Shown: piece after piece, positions 50,602 through 59,481 of the stretch
Position numbering within the stretch: position 1 is the first letter of the stretch
Layout: every line of letters starts with the position of its first letter
Assembly: GCF_000591035.1 (NCBI RefSeq)
Contig: NC_022521.1
Location: 434,001 to 498,000, forward strand
Length of the DNA: 64,000 nt
Direction: 5' to 3'
Source of the DNA: Aeropyrum camini SY1 = JCM 12091
GTDB taxonomy: Archaea > Thermoproteota > Thermoprotei_A > Sulfolobales > Acidilobaceae
Translations under genes and position numbers: made by a program
The notes under the pieces: model-generated
Databases searched by the model: none
Seen by the model: only the letters and a program-made list of their open reading frames with translations
Told to the model about the DNA's origin: nothing

Positions 50602-51715
50602 AGCTTCTACTCCTCCTAACGTATTTACGCAGCCGCTCCCAGTTCACCTCAACCCCTATCCCGGGCCTGTTCCTCGCCCTTATGACGCTGCCAGGCTCAA
50701 GCTCCCACGGCGCGTCTACTATGTCCTCCGCGTAGTATCTGCTGCTGGCGCTTATGTCGGAGGGGTACCTGACGCCAGGGAGGGTTCCTAGGGCTACAAG
50801 ATGGCCCCTGCCCACCCCCGTCTCCAGCATGCCCCCTATCCAGACCGGTAGGTGTGCCTTGAGGCTCCAGAAGTCGTGTATCTCGAGCGAGGACGCCAAC
50901 CCCCCCACCCTCCCCGGCTTGATGTTTATTATCCTGGCCGACCCGAGTCTGAGGGCTGCAACGGCGTCTCTAACGCTCCTAACGCTCTCGTCGAGGCAAA
51001 CCGGCGTTCTAACCATGCTCTGGAAGTACGCGTGCTCGAGCAGGTCCTCGTGGTGGAAAGGCTGCTCTATCATAAGGAGGCTGTACTCGTCTAGCCTCGA
51101 CAGCCGGGGGGCGTCGAGGAAGGTGTAGGCGGCGTTAGCGTCCACCTGCAGCGGCACATCTGGGAACTCCCTCCTAAGCCTCTCGACAGGCTCTATATCC
51201 CACCCCGGCTCTATCTTGATCTTTATCCTGCCATAACCCTCCTCGAGATAGCGGGAAACCGTTTTAACCAGAATGTCTATGGAGGGCTGGATGCCCACGC
51301 TCACCCCCACGATCACATCCCTCTTAACCCCCCCGATGAGGCTCCAGAGGGGCTTCGACTCCATTCTAGCCTTAAGATCCCACAGAGCCATCTCAACACC
51401 AGCTTTAGCCATGTTGTGCCCCCTGATCCTTGAGAGGCGTTCCCCCACTAGTTCGGGCGACTCTATATTGCTCGGCAGCAGCCTTGCTATGTAGTCCTCG
51501 ATAACGTGCCAGGCTGTCCAGACTGTCTCGCTAGAGTACCATGGCCCCTCGCCGGCCACAACCTCCCCCCAACCCTCCTCGCCACCCCTCTCCACAGCCC
51601 TAACCAGGAGGGCTGGCCTGAGCCTTGTGCTCCCGAAGCTCGTCCTAAACTCTGAGACAAGGGGCATCCAAACCTCGAAAACCTCGAGCCTAGCCACCTC
51701 CAACCCGTGCAGCAC
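50576..51715 (-). CDS. MenC/N-acylamino acid racemase-like enolase superfamily enzyme
   Basis: A 379-residue member of the muconate-lactonising branch of the enolase superfamily. KIKIEPGWD near residue 165 carries the catalytic Lys pair, QVDANAAYT near 190, MIEQPFHHED near 215 and CLDESV near 241 supply the three metal ligands, and NIKPGRVGG near 264 the second Lys. The GGMLETGVGR segment near 293 matches o-succinylbenzoate synthase/N-succinylamino acid racemase. Both activities occur in one protein in some species; no menaquinone genes are nearby, so racemase activity is as likely. Confidence 0.85.
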   Translation of the reverse strand: MLHGLEVARLEVFEVWMPLVSEFRTSFGSTRLRPALLVRAVERGGEEGWGEVVAGEGPWYSSETVWTAWHVIEDYIARLLPSNIESPELVGERLSRIRGHNMAKAGVEMALWDLKARMESKPLWSLIGGVKRDVIVGVSVGIQPSIDILVKTVSRYLEEGYGRIKIKIEPGWDIEPVERLRREFPDVPLQVDANAAYTFLDAPRLSRLDEYSLLMIEQPFHHEDLLEHAYFQSMVRTPVCLDESVRSVRDAVAALRLGSARIINIKPGRVGGLASSLEIHDFWSLKAHLPVWIGGMLETGVGRGHLVALGTLPGVRYPSDISASSRYYAEDIVDAPWELEPGSVIRARNRPGIGVEVNWERLRKYVRRSRSFTLQGKAS

Positions 51716-51901
51716 CCTCCCAACAGACCCACAGCCATATTAATACGATCCAAATCATCCAAATAATCGAAAATGGGGGGCTGAAGACATGCACCTCCAC
51801 CGAGGGCCCCGGTGAGGAGTTTAGCCTGGCTTCGACCCCCCGCGGCTGTGATTATAACCTCCGACCCCGACATCAACACCCTAGGACTCTTTACCCGTGG
51901 A

Positions 51902-53461
51902 ATGGGGAGGCCCTGCGTGTATGAGCCGCGGAGGGGTGCTGTGCGTCCCTTGGCTGTCGGGAGGCGGCGTCAAACCCTGTTTACAGCCGTCCAGTACCTA
52001 GGTCTCATACTCATGGTTACTAGCCTGCCTTTCACGGTCTCAGGCCTCACGGGCCTTCTCGTATGGGGCGGCCGTAGTGAGGTGGAGTTTAGGGTTTCAG
52101 CCGAGCTGCTCGCCTCTGGTGTTGGGCTTGTGCTTTTCGGCCTCCTCCTATCCAGGGCGCCTGGAGGGCTGCTTGGCCGGGGGGATGCCGTCTTCATAAC
52201 CGTGGCTACCTGGCTGGCGGTACCCCTGTTCTCAGCCGCCCTGATGTCGGAGATCCTGGATATACCGTATATCGACGCCCTGCTGGAGACTGTGGCGGGC
52301 TGGACGACGACGGGGCTCTCCATACTCACTGGTGCGGAGAGCAGCAGTGGGGGGTATGTGCCGAGCGTTGACGAGATACCGGAGTCCGTCAAGCTGTGGA
52401 GGAGCATGCTGCAGTGGGTGGGGGGTGTGGGTATTGTGGTGTTTACCGTGGCTTTCCTGGCAAGGCCGGGGATCTCGGCCGCCGCCCTGTACATAGCCGA
52501 GGGTAGGTTTGAGAGGCTTGAGGCCAGCCTGAAGGCGAGCGCCATAAGGATGACGCTGGTGTACACTGTGTACACGCTGCTGGGAGCCATAATAATATAC
52601 CTCTCGGGTATGAGCCTCTCAGACGCCATACAGCACAGCATGACAGCCATATCGACGGCGGGCTTCTCGACCCACGCCGACAGCGTGGGTTTCTACAAGG
52701 GCAACTACGCGGTGTACGCCTCAACCCTGCTCGTATCCCTGTTCGGCGCCCTCAGCTTTGTCGACCTGGACAACATGATGAGGCTCAGGCTGGGCAGGGT
52801 GCTTAGGAGCGTTGAGTTCAGAGCAATACTACTTCTGACTGCAGTCTCAGCCGTCGCGGCCACGGTAATATGGTATGTGGACCCTGTGATGAGGAGTTCA
52901 TATAGCCTGGCCGACGCCGTCTACAACAGCGTCTCCGGCTACATAACAGTCGGCTTCTCAACCGCCAGCCTGGAGGGGGCTAGCGACAGCTACAAGCTGA
53001 CGATAGCAGCCCTAGGCCTCATAGGGGGGAGTGCGTTCAGCACTGCGGGGGGTATAAAGGTTCTCAGGCTGGCCATAGCATTGAAGACCCTAGACGTGGA
53101 GACGACGAGGATACTGAAGCCAAGCAGCTACGTACCCAAGAACCTCCTGGGAGGGAGGAGGCTGACGGAGGACATGGTGAAGAGGAGTCTGGCTGTTATA
53201 ATGGCGTTCACCACTGTCGAGGTCCTCCTGGGTCTCACCGCCGTAGCCCTCTATTCAAGCCAGTACAGCACTGTCGACATCATATTCGATGTTACAAGCG
53301 CCCTAGCGAACATAGGCCTCTCAACCGGCGTCACATCCCCAGAGGCTCCCGCAGGGATGAAGATAATATTGATAGCTGGGATGCTGCTGGGGAGGCTGGA
53401 GATACTCCCATACATAGTAGCCGCAAAATACCTGGTGGAAACCGCCAGGGGCAGAATCTAG
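51902..53461 (+). CDS. TrkH/Ktr-type potassium transporter
   Basis: About 519 residues from ATG 51902; an upstream in-frame ATG at 51812 precedes a TATA-like GATTATAACC (51851-51860) and is less likely. It shows the four pore loops of the TrkH family: TTTGLSIL, STAGFSTH, ITVGFST and ANIGLSTG, each with the filter Gly. About ten membrane helices surround them. TrkH channels take up K+, usually with a TrkA-type NAD-binding gating subunit, which is not in the window. Confidence 0.92.
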   Translation: MGRPCVYEPRRGAVRPLAVGRRRQTLFTAVQYLGLILMVTSLPFTVSGLTGLLVWGGRSEVEFRVSAELLASGVGLVLFGLLLSRAPGGLLGRGDAVFITVATWLAVPLFSAALMSEILDIPYIDALLETVAGWTTTGLSILTGAESSSGGYVPSVDEIPESVKLWRSMLQWVGGVGIVVFTVAFLARPGISAAALYIAEGRFERLEASLKASAIRMTLVYTVYTLLGAIIIYLSGMSLSDAIQHSMTAISTAGFSTHADSVGFYKGNYAVYASTLLVSLFGALSFVDLDNMMRLRLGRVLRSVEFRAILLLTAVSAVAATVIWYVDPVMRSSYSLADAVYNSVSGYITVGFSTASLEGASDSYKLTIAALGLIGGSAFSTAGGIKVLRLAIALKTLDVETTRILKPSSYVPKNLLGGRRLTEDMVKRSLAVIMAFTTVEVLLGLTAVALYSSQYSTVDIIFDVTSALANIGLSTGVTSPEAPAGMKIILIAGMLLGRLEILPYIVAAKYLVETARGRI

Positions 53462-53562
53462 CACCTCGACGGGCCGCCGCTCCCCCTCTCACTATCCAAG
53501 CAGGAAGCCCTGAGCGTCCGGAAGGCTCCCCCTGCCGACACCTATTTAGGCTGTTAGGATGG

Positions 53563-53647
53563 TGCGGGGGGTGGGATTTGAACCCACGCAGGCCTACGCC
53601 AACGGGTCTTAAGCCCGCCCCCTTTGGCCAGGCTCGGGCACCCCCGC
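53563..53647 (-). tRNA. tRNA-Leu (UAA)
   Basis: On the minus strand: acceptor GCGGGGG/CCCCCGC, anticodon stem and loop GCGGG-CTTAAGA-CCCGT with anticodon UAA, long variable arm, T loop TTCAAAT, discriminator A and encoded CCA (complement of 53560-53562). 85 bases, no intron. A TATA-like GTATTTTTAGC lies about 38 bases upstream. Confidence 0.95.
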
Positions 53648-53718
53648 ACCATAGGTAAGTATTTCTCCCCGGGTCTGGCTAAAAATACTCGCCGCGGCAG
53701 CCTACTCAACCTGGTACA

Positions 53719-54777
53719 GTGTGGCCCGGGTGGTCCTTAGTGTACTCGGAATCCTGTTTAGGGCCCGGTGCTTCGAGGCTCTTGGATGAGGAGCTTGCAG
53801 GCCTGGCGGGAGACATTGACAGGGAGAACCGGGTTCCCAGTAGCCTGCTGGACAAGGCTGCTGCTGAGGGCCTCTTCGATATAGAGAGTGTGGAGTGCCT
53901 TCTCCAGGCTGTTAGGAGGGCCTCCAGGTATAGCCGTGGGTTTGCCCACGTCCTGCTGGTCCATGGTAGCTGTAGGCTTGCCGCTGGCGGGGAGGGCAGG
54001 ATATACGCATTGGGCATAACCGAGGCGGGGGGCGGTACTGATGTTAGGGCTAACATAACGACGAGGGCGGATGAGCTGGGCAACGGTTCATACAGGCTGG
54101 AGGGTATGAAGTACTTTACCAGCAACGCCCTCTACGCCACCCACTTTGTCGTGCTGGCCACGGCTGGGGGGGAGCCAGGGTTGTTCCTGTGCGAGAGGCA
54201 GCCCCAGATAAGGGTGGAGCCGCTGGACCTCTCGGGCTTCAGGGGCTCCGGGGTGGGTAAGGTCTTCTTCGGCGGCGCCGTCTGCGAGAGGCTGACGGAG
54301 CCGGGGGTGGACGGGGTTAGGGTGGCGCTCGGGTATATAAACGTCGGGAGGCTCGGCTACGCCTCGCTCGCCCTCGGCATAGCGGATAGGGCCATAGAGA
54401 TTATAGCCGAGGCAGCCTCGTCAAAGACCGTCTTCGGCAGGCGCCTAATAGAGTATCAGGGGGTGCAGTGGAGGATAGCCTCCATAGTGGCGCGTAGAGC
54501 CGCCCTCGAGAGCCTAGTGCACTCGGCCCTCCAGGATGGAGCCAGGGTGGACCCGGAGAGGGCGGCTATGGCGAAGATCCTGGGGGGTGAGCTGGCCCTC
54601 GAAGCCGCCTGGTCGGCGGTTCAGATACTTGGCGGCAGGGGGCTGGCCATGTGGGGTGAGGCGGAGAGGATGTACAGGGATGCAAAGGTGATTGACATAG
54701 GTGAGGGGGCGAAGGAGGTGCTTATGGACTATATAGCTGGTAGGACTGTTAAAAAAGTGCTAGCAGGCCGGAGCTAG
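53719..54777 (+). CDS. Acyl-CoA dehydrogenase family protein
   Basis: A 352-residue flavoenzyme, shorter at the N-terminus than usual members (about 380). YALGITEAGGGTDVRANITT near residue 96 is the FAD-contact signature, KYFTSNALYATHFVVLAT near 130 follows, FGRRLIEYQGVQWRIA near 240 and QILGGRGLAMWGEAERMYRDAKVIDIGEGAKEV near 300-335 carry the conserved Arg and the Glu base region. It oxidises an acyl-CoA to the 2-enoyl-CoA; chain specificity is unknown. It stands alone with no adjacent electron-transfer flavoprotein genes. Confidence 0.88.
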   Translation: MWPGWSLVYSESCLGPGASRLLDEELAGLAGDIDRENRVPSSLLDKAAAEGLFDIESVECLLQAVRRASRYSRGFAHVLLVHGSCRLAAGGEGRIYALGITEAGGGTDVRANITTRADELGNGSYRLEGMKYFTSNALYATHFVVLATAGGEPGLFLCERQPQIRVEPLDLSGFRGSGVGKVFFGGAVCERLTEPGVDGVRVALGYINVGRLGYASLALGIADRAIEIIAEAASSKTVFGRRLIEYQGVQWRIASIVARRAALESLVHSALQDGARVDPERAAMAKILGGELALEAAWSAVQILGGRGLAMWGEAERMYRDAKVIDIGEGAKEVLMDYIAGRTVKKVLAGRS

Positions 54778-54784
54778 TGGAGGT

Positions 54785-55429
54785 CTACTGGGGCAGCAGG
54801 TATAGGGGCTTCGCGTTGTTTAGAGCCTGCTCCAGCCTCTTCTCCACGTCGTCCCAGTTTACCACGTTCCACCAGTTATCAACGTAGCTGCCCCTGTCGT
54901 TCTTGTACTGCAGATAGTATGCGTGCTCCCAAACGTCGATGACCAGTATGGGCACCAGGCCCGCGGTCATGAGGACGTTATGCTTCTCCACCTGCAGTAT
55001 CCTAAGCTCCTCGGTTAGGGGGTCGAAGGCGAGGACACCCCAGCCCACGCCCTCAACAGTCTTGGCGGCCGCGCTGAAGAGAGACTTAAACTTCTCGAAG
55101 CCGCCGAACTGTTTCTCGATCAGATCCGCCACCCTGCCGCCGGGCGTCCCTCCACCCTTGCCCGGGGGAGCCATGTTTGGCCAGAAAATGGTGTGCATTA
55201 TGTGGCCTGCATAGTTGAAGCTGAAGTCCCTCATAACCGCCCTGACATCTATCTGGGCCTCACCCCTGAGATGCTTCTCTATCTTCTCGAGAGCCGCGTT
55301 AGCCCCTTTGACATAGGTGTTATGGTGCTTCTGGTGGTGCAGCCTCATTATCTCCTCGATGATGTAGGGCTCCAGCGCGTTGTAGTTATAGGGGAGCGGG
55401 GGTAGCTCGTACCTCTTAAAACTAACCAT
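54785..55429 (-). CDS. sod: Fe/Mn superoxide dismutase
   Basis: A 214-residue enzyme dismutating superoxide. Metal ligands are visible: His in MRLHHQKHHNTYV near residue 31, His in NYAGHIMHTIFWPNM near 80, Asp and His in VIDVWEHAYYLQYKND near 168. Active-site Trp residues and the FNYAGH stretch fit the Fe- or cambialistic group. It starts at ATG 55429 (GTG also possible nearby) and runs convergent to the acyl-CoA dehydrogenase with a 7-base gap. Metal preference cannot be decided here. Confidence 0.95.
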   Translation of the reverse strand: MVSFKRYELPPLPYNYNALEPYIIEEIMRLHHQKHHNTYVKGANAALEKIEKHLRGEAQIDVRAVMRDFSFNYAGHIMHTIFWPNMAPPGKGGGTPGGRVADLIEKQFGGFEKFKSLFSAAAKTVEGVGWGVLAFDPLTEELRILQVEKHNVLMTAGLVPILVIDVWEHAYYLQYKNDRGSYVDNWWNVVNWDDVEKRLEQALNNAKPLYLLPQ

Positions 55430-55577
55430 GCCAAGTCACCTGCTCGAACCACATGAGATAGTATGTTAACGGAGTTAAAGAATAGTTTAATAATTAGGAT
55501 AAATATTTCGTGCACCGGTTTAAGAGCAGGCTTTATTTAAAACCGTTTAAGCAGGCCCGGTCCCCGGCGCGGGCGCC

Positions 55578-55889
55578 CTACCCCTCACCAGCCGCCATGG
55601 AAACCTGGACATGCTTCACCGTCAGCAGCCTGCCCAGGGGGTACTTCATCTCCTGTAGCACGTCCTCGACAGCCCTCCTGACGTCGGTTAGCTTCTCGAC
55701 TGAGCCGGAGAATATGTCTATATCGGTTATAGGAAGCCTTGAGGGCTGGGCTATGAAACTGTTTATACGCACCTCGGTATCCCCGCCGAGGACCTCCATA
55801 AGCTTCTCTGAGAGAGCCTTCAGGAAAGAGAGCCTCCACCTCCTGCCTACAAGCCTGACCCTTATCACGGTAACTATCTGCTCCGACAC
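55578..55889 (-). CDS. Conserved small protein, unknown function
   Basis: A 103-residue protein from ATG 55889. The pattern is alternating strands and helices, with a basic core LVGRRWRLSFLKALSEKLMEVLGG and a second half DVRRAVEDVLQEMKYPLG, reminiscent of small ferredoxin-like folds. No motif identifies a function. It has its own AT-rich upstream region on the minus strand. It is located after sod but 148 bases away, so cotranscription is unclear. Confidence 0.6.
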   Translation of the reverse strand: MSEQIVTVIRVRLVGRRWRLSFLKALSEKLMEVLGGDTEVRINSFIAQPSRLPITDIDIFSGSVEKLTDVRRAVEDVLQEMKYPLGRLLTVKHVQVSMAAGEG

Positions 55890-56332
55890 CGCAAACCACC
55901 ATAAAGGAATGTAACACTTCTATTGCCACTCACATATTAATAATTATTTCAACAATATTTATTTGTAAAATCTGGAAACCCGCTCTCGAGCCCTGGAGAG
56001 CTATATATATGAATTATATATTTTTATACTTTCGCCAGAGGACACGAGACCCCGCCCCCCGGGAATTCAGCTGGGGCTATTAATAGACTGGCTACGGTGG
56101 AGGAGGGGGTGCACAGGCAGGATAAATGCTCTGCGCGGCGGCGGGCCTCGCTACCCCAGAGGCAGTCACCGACCTCCTCCTGGGCACGACTGGCTTCATA
56201 GGCCCGCCGAGGAGTCCTCCAAAAATCATAATGTCCCTACGTCCAGCCCTATATGCTTCTCCCACACTACTGGCTGGCATCCTGGATTAACCCTTATACC
56301 CTTGGGCGTCCTTTTCAATTCTCCGGGTAGAG
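55890..56332. other. AT-rich intergenic region before the NMD3 cluster
   Basis: This 440-base gap has two AT-rich blocks, 55920-55970 and 56000-56035, the second containing ATATATATGAATTATATATTT-like runs. No coding frame convinces me; a minus-strand frame at 56092-56280 looks spurious. The CCCTTATACC box at 56291-56300 fits a promoter for the following gene. I saw no clear ORB or RNA signature. Confidence 0.4.
56291..56300 (+). promoter_or_regulatory. TATA box of the NMD3 cluster
   Basis: CCCTTATACC is a good TATA match about 37 bases before the ATG at 56333, placing the transcript start near 56321 and leaving a short leader. Confidence 0.55.
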
Positions 56333-56530
56333 ATGGTTAGCGTGGAGCAGTTGAAGACTGGTGTGGAGTTTTTCGATAATCCGATACTTGGGGGTGTACC
56401 TAGCGGAATCTTCGCCTGGACAGCTGTACCCCACGATGAGCAGCTGAGCCGTGTGAGGCGGCCGGGGGAGTCTATGGAGACGATTTGCCCGGTAAACAAG
56501 ATATTCAACAATATAATGCACGGGTTGTGA
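56333..56530 (+). CDS. Short open frame upstream of nmd3, possible leader gene or remnant
   Basis: A 65-residue frame with ATG placed correctly behind the TATA box. The sequence KTGVEFFDNPILGGVPSGIF near residue 8 resembles the entry of KaiC/RadB-like ATPases (TGIxxLDxxLGGGIPSG), but no Walker A or later motifs follow. It may be a small gene, a truncated KaiC-like remnant, or a leader peptide. Codon use looks coding. Low certainty. Confidence 0.45.
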   Translation: MVSVEQLKTGVEFFDNPILGGVPSGIFAWTAVPHDEQLSRVRRPGESMETICPVNKIFNNIMHGL

Positions 56531-56601
56531 CTATTCGGGACTGGCCGTGGATAGGCGTTTACCTGTTGCGTATGCGGCGCGTATGCGGCGGTGGCTCTGG
56601 T

Positions 56602-57690
56602 ATGCCGGGTGTTTGCCCCTCTTGCGGAAGGCCTCTAGAGGGCAAGGGTGTTAGGAGGCTCTGCCCAGACTGCTATGTGGAGCGGTACGGAGTGGCTAGG
56701 CTGCCGGAGACTATCAGGTTCGTCTACTGCAGGGACTGCGGAGCCTACAGGTACCAGGGGGGGTGGAACGAGGGGTTGGAGAGCGCCGAGGACACTCTCA
56801 GGGAGTACTTGCACATGGTGCTTACGATGAGGATGAAGCCCACGGAGGCTGTGGAGGAGGCTTGGGTAGAGTCTATAGAGTTAATGCAGGGCTTCGAGGG
56901 GCCGGGGCTCTATACGGTCCTGGTTACGATAGCCGGGAGGGCTGGCGGCCGGGATCTGGTTGAGAGGAGAACTGTCTCTGTAGAGGCCTCCCAGGCCCTC
57001 TGCCCCCGCTGCACAGCCAGGTCTACCGGGAGGGGTTTCGAGGCTGAGGTTAGGGTGAGGAGCACGGCCGGTTCTCTGGGTGGAGATGTGAAGGCGGGTG
57101 TGGCAAGAGTTATAAGGAGGAACAGGTCTATAGCGGGCTTCATAGTGAAGGTTGACGAGTCGAGGGAGGGTCTCGACATCTACCTCACAGACCAGACAGC
57201 AGCCAGGATGCTGGCGGGGAAGCTCAGGTCGGAGTTCTCGGCCGAGGTCAAGGAGTCCTACAAGCTTGTGGGTAGGCAGCCGTCTGGAAAAAGGAAGGGT
57301 AGGCTGACAATATCCGTCAGGATACCCGAGTACAGGCCAGGGGAGATTATATCTGTTGATGGGAGGCCCCACCTATACCTGGGCAGGAGCGGTAGGGGGC
57401 TGGTGACTATAGATCTGGATAGCGGTAGGGAGAGGGTGGTAGACACCAGCAGGTCTGGCGTTCTCGCTGGTGTGAAGCGTTACGAGCCCGGCTCCAGCCT
57501 GAGGAGGATGATGCTCCTCAGCAGCGACGGCGATTCCATTGTTTTCCTAGACGCCGACAAGGGGATGCAGGAGGTTGTGGACGCTCCTAAGGGCTCCGTC
57601 ATGTCCTTCGTAGATAGCATGGAGCCCGGCAGGGTTTACGAGGTCTTTATACACGGCGGCCGGATATATGTCTTGAGGGAGACCGGTTAG
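56602..57690 (+). CDS. NMD3-family ribosome factor
   Basis: About 362 residues from ATG 56602, preceded by GGTGGC; a longer frame back to 56485 is unlikely. The N-terminus has a four-Cys zinc site (CPSC and CPDC near residues 5-24), then YCRDCGAY near 40 and CPRCTAR near 135, as in the NMD3 zinc-binding head. The rest has the OB- and SH3-like beta segments expected of the 60S adaptor family. In eukaryotes NMD3 exports large subunits; in archaea it probably helps subunit maturation. It leads into aIF1A and Rio1. Confidence 0.85.
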   Translation: MPGVCPSCGRPLEGKGVRRLCPDCYVERYGVARLPETIRFVYCRDCGAYRYQGGWNEGLESAEDTLREYLHMVLTMRMKPTEAVEEAWVESIELMQGFEGPGLYTVLVTIAGRAGGRDLVERRTVSVEASQALCPRCTARSTGRGFEAEVRVRSTAGSLGGDVKAGVARVIRRNRSIAGFIVKVDESREGLDIYLTDQTAARMLAGKLRSEFSAEVKESYKLVGRQPSGKRKGRLTISVRIPEYRPGEIISVDGRPHLYLGRSGRGLVTIDLDSGRERVVDTSRSGVLAGVKRYEPGSSLRRMMLLSSDGDSIVFLDADKGMQEVVDAPKGSVMSFVDSMEPGRVYEVFIHGGRIYVLRETG

Positions 57691-57707
57691 AGTGGAGGTA
57701 AAGCGGC

Positions 57708-58043
57708 ATGGCTAGGGGTAGAGGTAGGCATGAGAGGAGGGGCGAGATGCCGCTCCCCAGCGAGGACGAGGGTACTATGCTGTGCATAGTGCAGCGGGTA
57801 GTGGGCGCGGGGTTCCTGGAGGTCCTCTGCACAGATGGCGAGGTGTATATGGCCAGGATACCTGGGAAGATGCGTAGGAGGGTGTGGATGAGGGAGGGCG
57901 ACGTGGTCCTCTTCCTCCCCTGGGGTACTGCGGACAAGAAGGGGGAGGTTGTATACAGGTACCTTAGGGACGAGGTTAGGAAGCTCGTCGAGATGAACCT
58001 CCTGCCCGAAGAGCTGGTGGAAGAGGTGGCTGGAGCGGAGTGA
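57708..58043 (+). CDS. Translation initiation factor aIF1A
   Basis: A 111-residue S1/OB-fold factor that binds the small-subunit A site during start-codon selection. It has the family head MARGRGRHERR, then LPSEDEGTMLCIVQRVVGAGFLEV and the KMRRRVWMREGDVVLF strands, with an acidic tail. The start ATG lies 17 bases after nmd3 and its stop overlaps the rio1 start by four bases, so all three share a transcript. No missing core residues were noticed. Confidence 0.93.
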   Translation: MARGRGRHERRGEMPLPSEDEGTMLCIVQRVVGAGFLEVLCTDGEVYMARIPGKMRRRVWMREGDVVLFLPWGTADKKGEVVYRYLRDEVRKLVEMNLLPEELVEEVAGAE

Positions 58044-58840
58044 GGCGGAGGGCTAGATGGCTGCGGAGGGAGAGGGAGGAGGAAGAGAGGGTTAAGGACC
58101 GGGATATGTTCAAGATTGTAGACGAGGTATTCGACTCCATAACCCTTTCTCACCTCTACAAGCTCTACTCCCGCAGGGTTCTCAGGGAGCTCAAGGGCTC
58201 TATAAGCAGTGGGAAGGAGTCAAAGGTCTACTGGGGTGTTGGGTGGGATAAGAGCGATGTAGCCGTTAAGATATACCTATCCTTCACGTCCGACTTCAGA
58301 AAGAGCATAAAGAAGTACATAGTAGGGGACCCCAGGTTCGAGGACATACCCGCCGGCAACATCAGGAGGCTGATCTACGAGTGGGCTAGGAAAGAGTATA
58401 GAAACCTTAGGAGGATGCGCGAGTCGGGTGTGAGGGTGCCCAGACCCATTGCTGTCGAGGCTAACATAATAGTCATGGAGTTCCTGGGGGAGAGGGGCTA
58501 CAGGGCCCCAACTCTGGCGGAGGTTGCGGAGGAGCTGGAGGGGGGAGAGGCGGAGGCTATAGCTGCCGAGGTCCTCCGCCAGGCGGAGGCTATAGTGTGT
58601 AGGGCTGGGCTGGTGCACGCGGACCTCAGCGAGTACAATATTCTGCTCTGGAGGGGGGAGCCTTGGATCATAGACGTCTCCCAGGCCGTCCCCCACAGCC
58701 ACCCTAGGGCGGAGGAGTTTCTCGAGAGGGACGTGGAGAACCTCTACAGGTTTCTTACCGTTAAGATCGGGTTTGAGTTCGACTTTGACGCTTATCTCTC
58801 TAGGCTGCGAAGCTGTATCCACCGGGGTGTGAGGGGTTGA
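58040..58840 (+). CDS. Rio1-type serine kinase
   Basis: A 266-residue atypical kinase of the RIO1 group, needed for late small-subunit maturation. The nucleotide loop ISSGKESKVYWG near residue 55, the Lys in VAVKIYL near 75, the catalytic HADLSEYNIL near 192, and the metal Asp in WIIDVSQAVPHSHPRAEEFLERDVENL near 214 are all present. Frame starts at ATG overlapping the aIF1A stop and ends overlapping the KH protein start (TTGA). The N-terminal 40 residues are strongly basic. Confidence 0.93.
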   Translation: MRRRARWLRREREEEERVKDRDMFKIVDEVFDSITLSHLYKLYSRRVLRELKGSISSGKESKVYWGVGWDKSDVAVKIYLSFTSDFRKSIKKYIVGDPRFEDIPAGNIRRLIYEWARKEYRNLRRMRESGVRVPRPIAVEANIIVMEFLGERGYRAPTLAEVAEELEGGEAEAIAAEVLRQAEAIVCRAGLVHADLSEYNILLWRGEPWIIDVSQAVPHSHPRAEEFLERDVENLYRFLTVKIGFEFDFDAYLSRLRSCIHRGVRG

Positions 58841-59424
58841 GCGGGGAGGGGGCGAAGCCAAGGATATATGTGAAGGTGAGGCCTGAGAGGCTTGGTGCTG
58901 TGATAGGGCCGCAGGGCGAGGTTAAGGCCGAGATAATGAGGAGGACTGGTACTGTGATAACAGTGGATACCGAGAACTCGATGGTTATAGTTGAGCCGGA
59001 GGCCGAGGGCGTCCCACCGGTTAACATGATGAAGGCCGCCGAGGTGGTTAAGGCTATATCCCTGGGCTTCCCGCCTGAGAAAGCTTTCAGGCTGTTGGAG
59101 GAAGATCAGATACTTGTAGTAGTAGACCTGAAGCAGATAGTGGGGGATAGCCAGAACCACCTGAGGAGGATAAAGGGCAGGATCATAGGAGAGGGCGGCA
59201 GGGCCAGGAGGGCTATTGAGGAGATGACGGACACCTACATAAACGTGGGCGAACACGAGGTCGCCATAATAGGCGACTACGAGAGGGCTATGGCGGCGAA
59301 GCAGGCTATAGAGATGCTGGCGGAGGGGAGGATGCACAGCACGGTCTACAGGCATCTAGAGAGGATTATGAGGGAGATAAAGAGGAGGGAGCGCCTTAGA
59401 ATGTGGGCTAGGGAGGAGATGTGA
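58837..59424 (+). CDS. KH-domain ribosome biogenesis protein (Dim2/Pno1-like)
   Basis: A 195-residue protein with two KH domains, the second with KGRIIGEGGRARRAIEEMTDTYINVG near residue 110 (GxxG loop IGEGGR). The first domain carries VIGPQGEVKAEIMRRTG near 20. Archaeal Dim2/Pno1 binds 3' pre-16S rRNA and partners with Rio1 and Nob1. It starts at TTG overlapping the rio1 stop, completing the NMD3-aIF1A-Rio1-Dim2 run that points to a ribosome-assembly operon. Confidence 0.9.
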   Translation: MSGEGAKPRIYVKVRPERLGAVIGPQGEVKAEIMRRTGTVITVDTENSMVIVEPEAEGVPPVNMMKAAEVVKAISLGFPPEKAFRLLEEDQILVVVDLKQIVGDSQNHLRRIKGRIIGEGGRARRAIEEMTDTYINVGEHEVAIIGDYERAMAAKQAIEMLAEGRMHSTVYRHLERIMREIKRRERLRMWAREEM

Positions 59425-59481
59425 CGCCCACCACCCGTTTAGAAAGGGCCGAATCACCGGTTTAACAGGGGGTGGAGGCGT

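Noticed and set aside
56092-56280. Minus-strand 62-codon open frame
   Set aside because: Pro-rich tail, no ribosome site, no resemblance to any family.
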